Origin: Bifidobacterium goeldii
Lineage (GTDB): Bacteria > Actinomycetota > Actinomycetes > Actinomycetales > Bifidobacteriaceae
DNA length: 64,000 nt
Direction of reading: 5' to 3'
Assembly (NCBI RefSeq): GCF_003951095.1
Contig: NZ_QXGL01000003.1
Coordinates: forward strand, 124,001-188,000
Part shown: positions 62,015-64,000 of the stretch, one piece after another
Layout: each line of letters opens with the position of its first letter
Numbering within the stretch: the stretch's first letter is position 1
Program-made: the position numbers and the translations under genes
The notes under the pieces: model-generated
Told to the model about the DNA's origin: nothing
The model's input: only the letters and a program-made list of their open reading frames with translations
Database searches by the model: none

Positions 62015-64000
62015 CTACAAGCGGAACCAAGCTGACACGGTAGCGTACAGTGACGGAAGATTATTCATCAGCGCATCGCTACGCCCCACCACAAAACACG
62101 TAAGTATCAGCAGCACAATCGTTGCCAACATTACCAGCACAATTGCGGCGCGGATACATCGCACTGCGACTACGGTCCGCACACGCGGCGCGTGAGTCAT
62201 CGACGATGACAACGTTGCCGGTTGCAACACCATGACCATGACAGGGATTGCGGCAAGCGAGACCATCCAAGCAAAATCACACATGTAACGCCAACCCAGT
62301 CCGGCTGTCTTGCCATCAAACACCATGAGCAGCAAGGCGAGAGCGAGCATAGTGATCAATGTTGGCCAGTACCCAGTAGCGCGCAGTCGCTTATGCAGGA
62401 AAGGAACTGCCAGCGCCAACAACAGCAGTGGGCAGGTAATAAATAAGCCGCCCACCATCGGCTCGAAATAGCCCCATTCGCGAAATACAACCGTGGAAGT
62501 ACCGATATACGGGAACGTGTTGATCGTGCGCAACGGTATGAATAAGTAATAGATCATCGTTGGCATGAAGTTCGCCATCGGCTGCGTAAAACGCGTCATA
62601 TCAGTAACGGTCATCTGATAGTTGTTACCAAAATCAAACACTGAGCCAAATCGCGCATGATTGTACGCCATGAGAGGAGCTACAACCACGAGTGCTGGTA
62701 CCAACACGGCAGCCGGTGCGCGTAACGCACGCCGCCACGGAATCGTACGCGCTTTCAACCCGGCAACCAGCGATGTGATTTGCGGCCAGAACAGGGGAAA
62801 CCCAAGCAAAGCCGCCAATGTGAACGTTGGGCGGCATCCAAAATTGGCAGCAATACACAATGCGCCACCAGCAAGATGACGTAATGACAACGGTTGCGCG
62901 CCATCAACAACCCAACTGCCAACATGCGCGCCCGGCTTCGGAAAACGGCCAGGTGTTGCTCCCAGCCACAGCCACAAGCCTAATGCAGTAAACATCATCG
63001 ACGCTGCAACTGGTACTGAATAGAAATTCGTGCGGAACCACAAGTAACACGAGTTTGATCCGAACACAAACAGTGTTACGGCCAATGAGGCTGCCGCCAC
63101 CGACACATTCGGGAACATGCGGCGAATCAAGCGCAATACCAGCAGCGAGCCAAATACTAGAAAACCAAACATCGTAATCAGCACGGATACGCTTGCCGGC
63201 AGCAGTAAACCGCCATCAACCCACAGCGAGGTAATCGCACGGTATGGCATAAAAAGCAACACTGCTGGCAGTACGCCAAAATACGAATACCAATGACCGT
63301 TATAAAACGCGTAATCCCAATAAATTGGGGTAACACCATCAGCTAACAATTGGCTGCGTACCGCCGTATCATGCGGCAAATCAGCTTGTGCTAACTGTTG
63401 CGGTACTGGCAAGTCAAGCCACACATGACCATTGAGCAGCGCTTGAGCAACATGATCATATTGGTCGAAATCGTACACGTATCCGTGCGGGCTGGAAAAC
63501 ACGAGCGGAGAAGCGCCAGCAGCCTGCCAAAACACCGTAATAGCAGTACAGACAGCGAACGGAATCATCAATGCCACCAATGATGCGCGCTGCCAGCGGC
63601 TCGACGGGTCTAACGGCACCTTCCACAAGCGCGATCCTGGCCGCCATAATGCTACTAAAAGCACAAAGAGAGCCATTGCTGCTACGCGCTCCCAGCTGAA
63701 ATCAAACGGGACACGCACATTAGCACGCACGGCATGAAATGGTATATGCGAGCCAATCGGCTCCTCAATCCACAAGCGAATTGACAACGATGCAGGAGCT
63801 TTGAAATACAACGAACGCGGTGACTGTGTGGAAACAAACACGGTCTTACCAACTGCAGTATCGCTATCAGCGCGCACTAACACAGCCGTTGTAGGCTGCA
63901 CATCAGCATGAGCTGCATTAGGCATGTTTGACACGTCAATACGCGCGTACGCAGACGTGCCATCCGCTTTCACTTCAAGCCACGCGGCCGTCGGATCAGT
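62015..64000 (-). CDS. Large multi-pass membrane protein (5' end outside the window)
   Basis: The frame is open to the right edge; 661 codons plus a stop are visible. The N-terminal visible part is an outside beta-like domain (to about residue 110), then about 12 hydrophobic segments. Characteristic stretches are YDFDQYDHVAQALLNGHVWLD and YYSYFGVLP-like NGHWYSYFGVLPAVLLFMPYR. The pattern resembles membrane glycosyltransferase-like (GT-C) proteins of Gram-positive bacteria. No catalytic residues can be assigned. Surface glycan or lipoteichoic acid modification is only a guess. Confidence 0.7.
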   Translation of the reverse strand, partial: TDPTAAWLEVKADGTSAYARIDVSNMPNAAHADVQPTTAVLVRADSDTAVGKTVFVSTQSPRSLYFKAPASLSIRLWIEEPIGSHIPFHAVRANVRVPFDFSWERVAAMALFVLLVALWRPGSRLWKVPLDPSSRWQRASLVALMIPFAVCTAITVFWQAAGASPLVFSSPHGYVYDFDQYDHVAQALLNGHVWLDLPVPQQLAQADLPHDTAVRSQLLADGVTPIYWDYAFYNGHWYSYFGVLPAVLLFMPYRAITSLWVDGGLLLPASVSVLITMFGFLVFGSLLVLRLIRRMFPNVSVAAASLAVTLFVFGSNSCYLWFRTNFYSVPVAASMMFTALGLWLWLGATPGRFPKPGAHVGSWVVDGAQPLSLRHLAGGALCIAANFGCRPTFTLAALLGFPLFWPQITSLVAGLKARTIPWRRALRAPAAVLVPALVVVAPLMAYNHARFGSVFDFGNNYQMTVTDMTRFTQPMANFMPTMIYYLFIPLRTINTFPYIGTSTVVFREWGYFEPMVGGLFITCPLLLLALAVPFLHKRLRATGYWPTLITMLALALLLMVFDGKTAGLGWRYMCDFAWMVSLAAIPVMVMVLQPATLSSSMTHAPRVRTVVAVRCIRAAIVLVMLATIVLLILTCFVVGRSDALMNNLPSLYATVSAWFRL

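Overview
The window reads as a 64 kb stretch of an actinobacterial chromosome, most likely a Bifidobacterium. The evidence is the gene content: DUF3027 and DUF349 proteins, a ClpC-type AAA+ ATPase, a hisS-aspS pair, a glutamate-type ABC operon, polyphosphate glucokinase, a sortase C pilus locus and an FMN-riboswitch ECF riboflavin uptake system. Base composition is moderately G+C-rich and genes are tightly packed. The species cannot be named from sequence reading alone. No tRNA, rRNA, CRISPR array, transposase or prophage gene was seen.

Layout. 1-9,965: sensor kinase, cold-shock-domain protein and DUF3027 protein, universal stress protein, clpC and a secreted 5'-nucleotidase-type phosphoesterase. 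9,938-15,733: a LysR regulator divergent from an amidohydrolase / GPH transporter / alpha-beta hydrolase / SDR operon of unknown substrate, in which two enzymes have altered catalytic residues. 15,910-20,619: DUF349 protein divergent from hisS-aspS. 21,218-28,430: ABC-F protein, gluABCD-like amino acid importer and an oligopeptide-binding lipoprotein. 28,602-31,468: a response regulator facing a kinase-like protein that has a dimerisation domain but no ATPase domain, preceded by a large membrane protein. 31,674-39,465: YbaK/EbsC-family protein, PPK2, a Ski2-like helicase, rarA with a LexA-type box, and an MFS exporter. 39,477-42,057: a single-gene EcfA-EcfA-EcfT fusion under an FMN riboswitch. 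42,340-54,762: a sortase-dependent pilus locus whose giant tip adhesin is broken by a frameshift and an in-frame stop. 54,838-55,599: RibU, the riboflavin-binding S component, under a second FMN riboswitch. 55,841-64,000: nitroreductase, polyphosphate glucokinase, aminotransferase, a lone ABC ATPase, a frameshifted aryl sulfotransferase and a membrane protein cut by the window edge.

How genes work together. The ECF fusion and RibU, about 13 kb apart, carry near-identical FMN riboswitches and probably form one riboflavin importer. PPK2 and polyphosphate glucokinase both use polyphosphate. The adhesin, major pilin, sortase C and a small pilin-like protein form the pilus module. The amidohydrolase operon looks like uptake plus stepwise conversion of a small organic compound controlled by the divergent LysR protein.

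Three cross-cutting observations stand out. A family of composite palindromic repeats (long form at 36,023, 52,708 and 58,904; short form at 20,841, 37,672 and 52,888) has a constant core and hairpins whose stems change in a compensatory way between copies. Many genes lack a Shine-Dalgarno sequence and instead have a TANNNT-like hexamer 6-9 bases before the start codon, which suggests leaderless transcripts. Several genes are broken by single events, which could be decay, phase variation or sequencing error.
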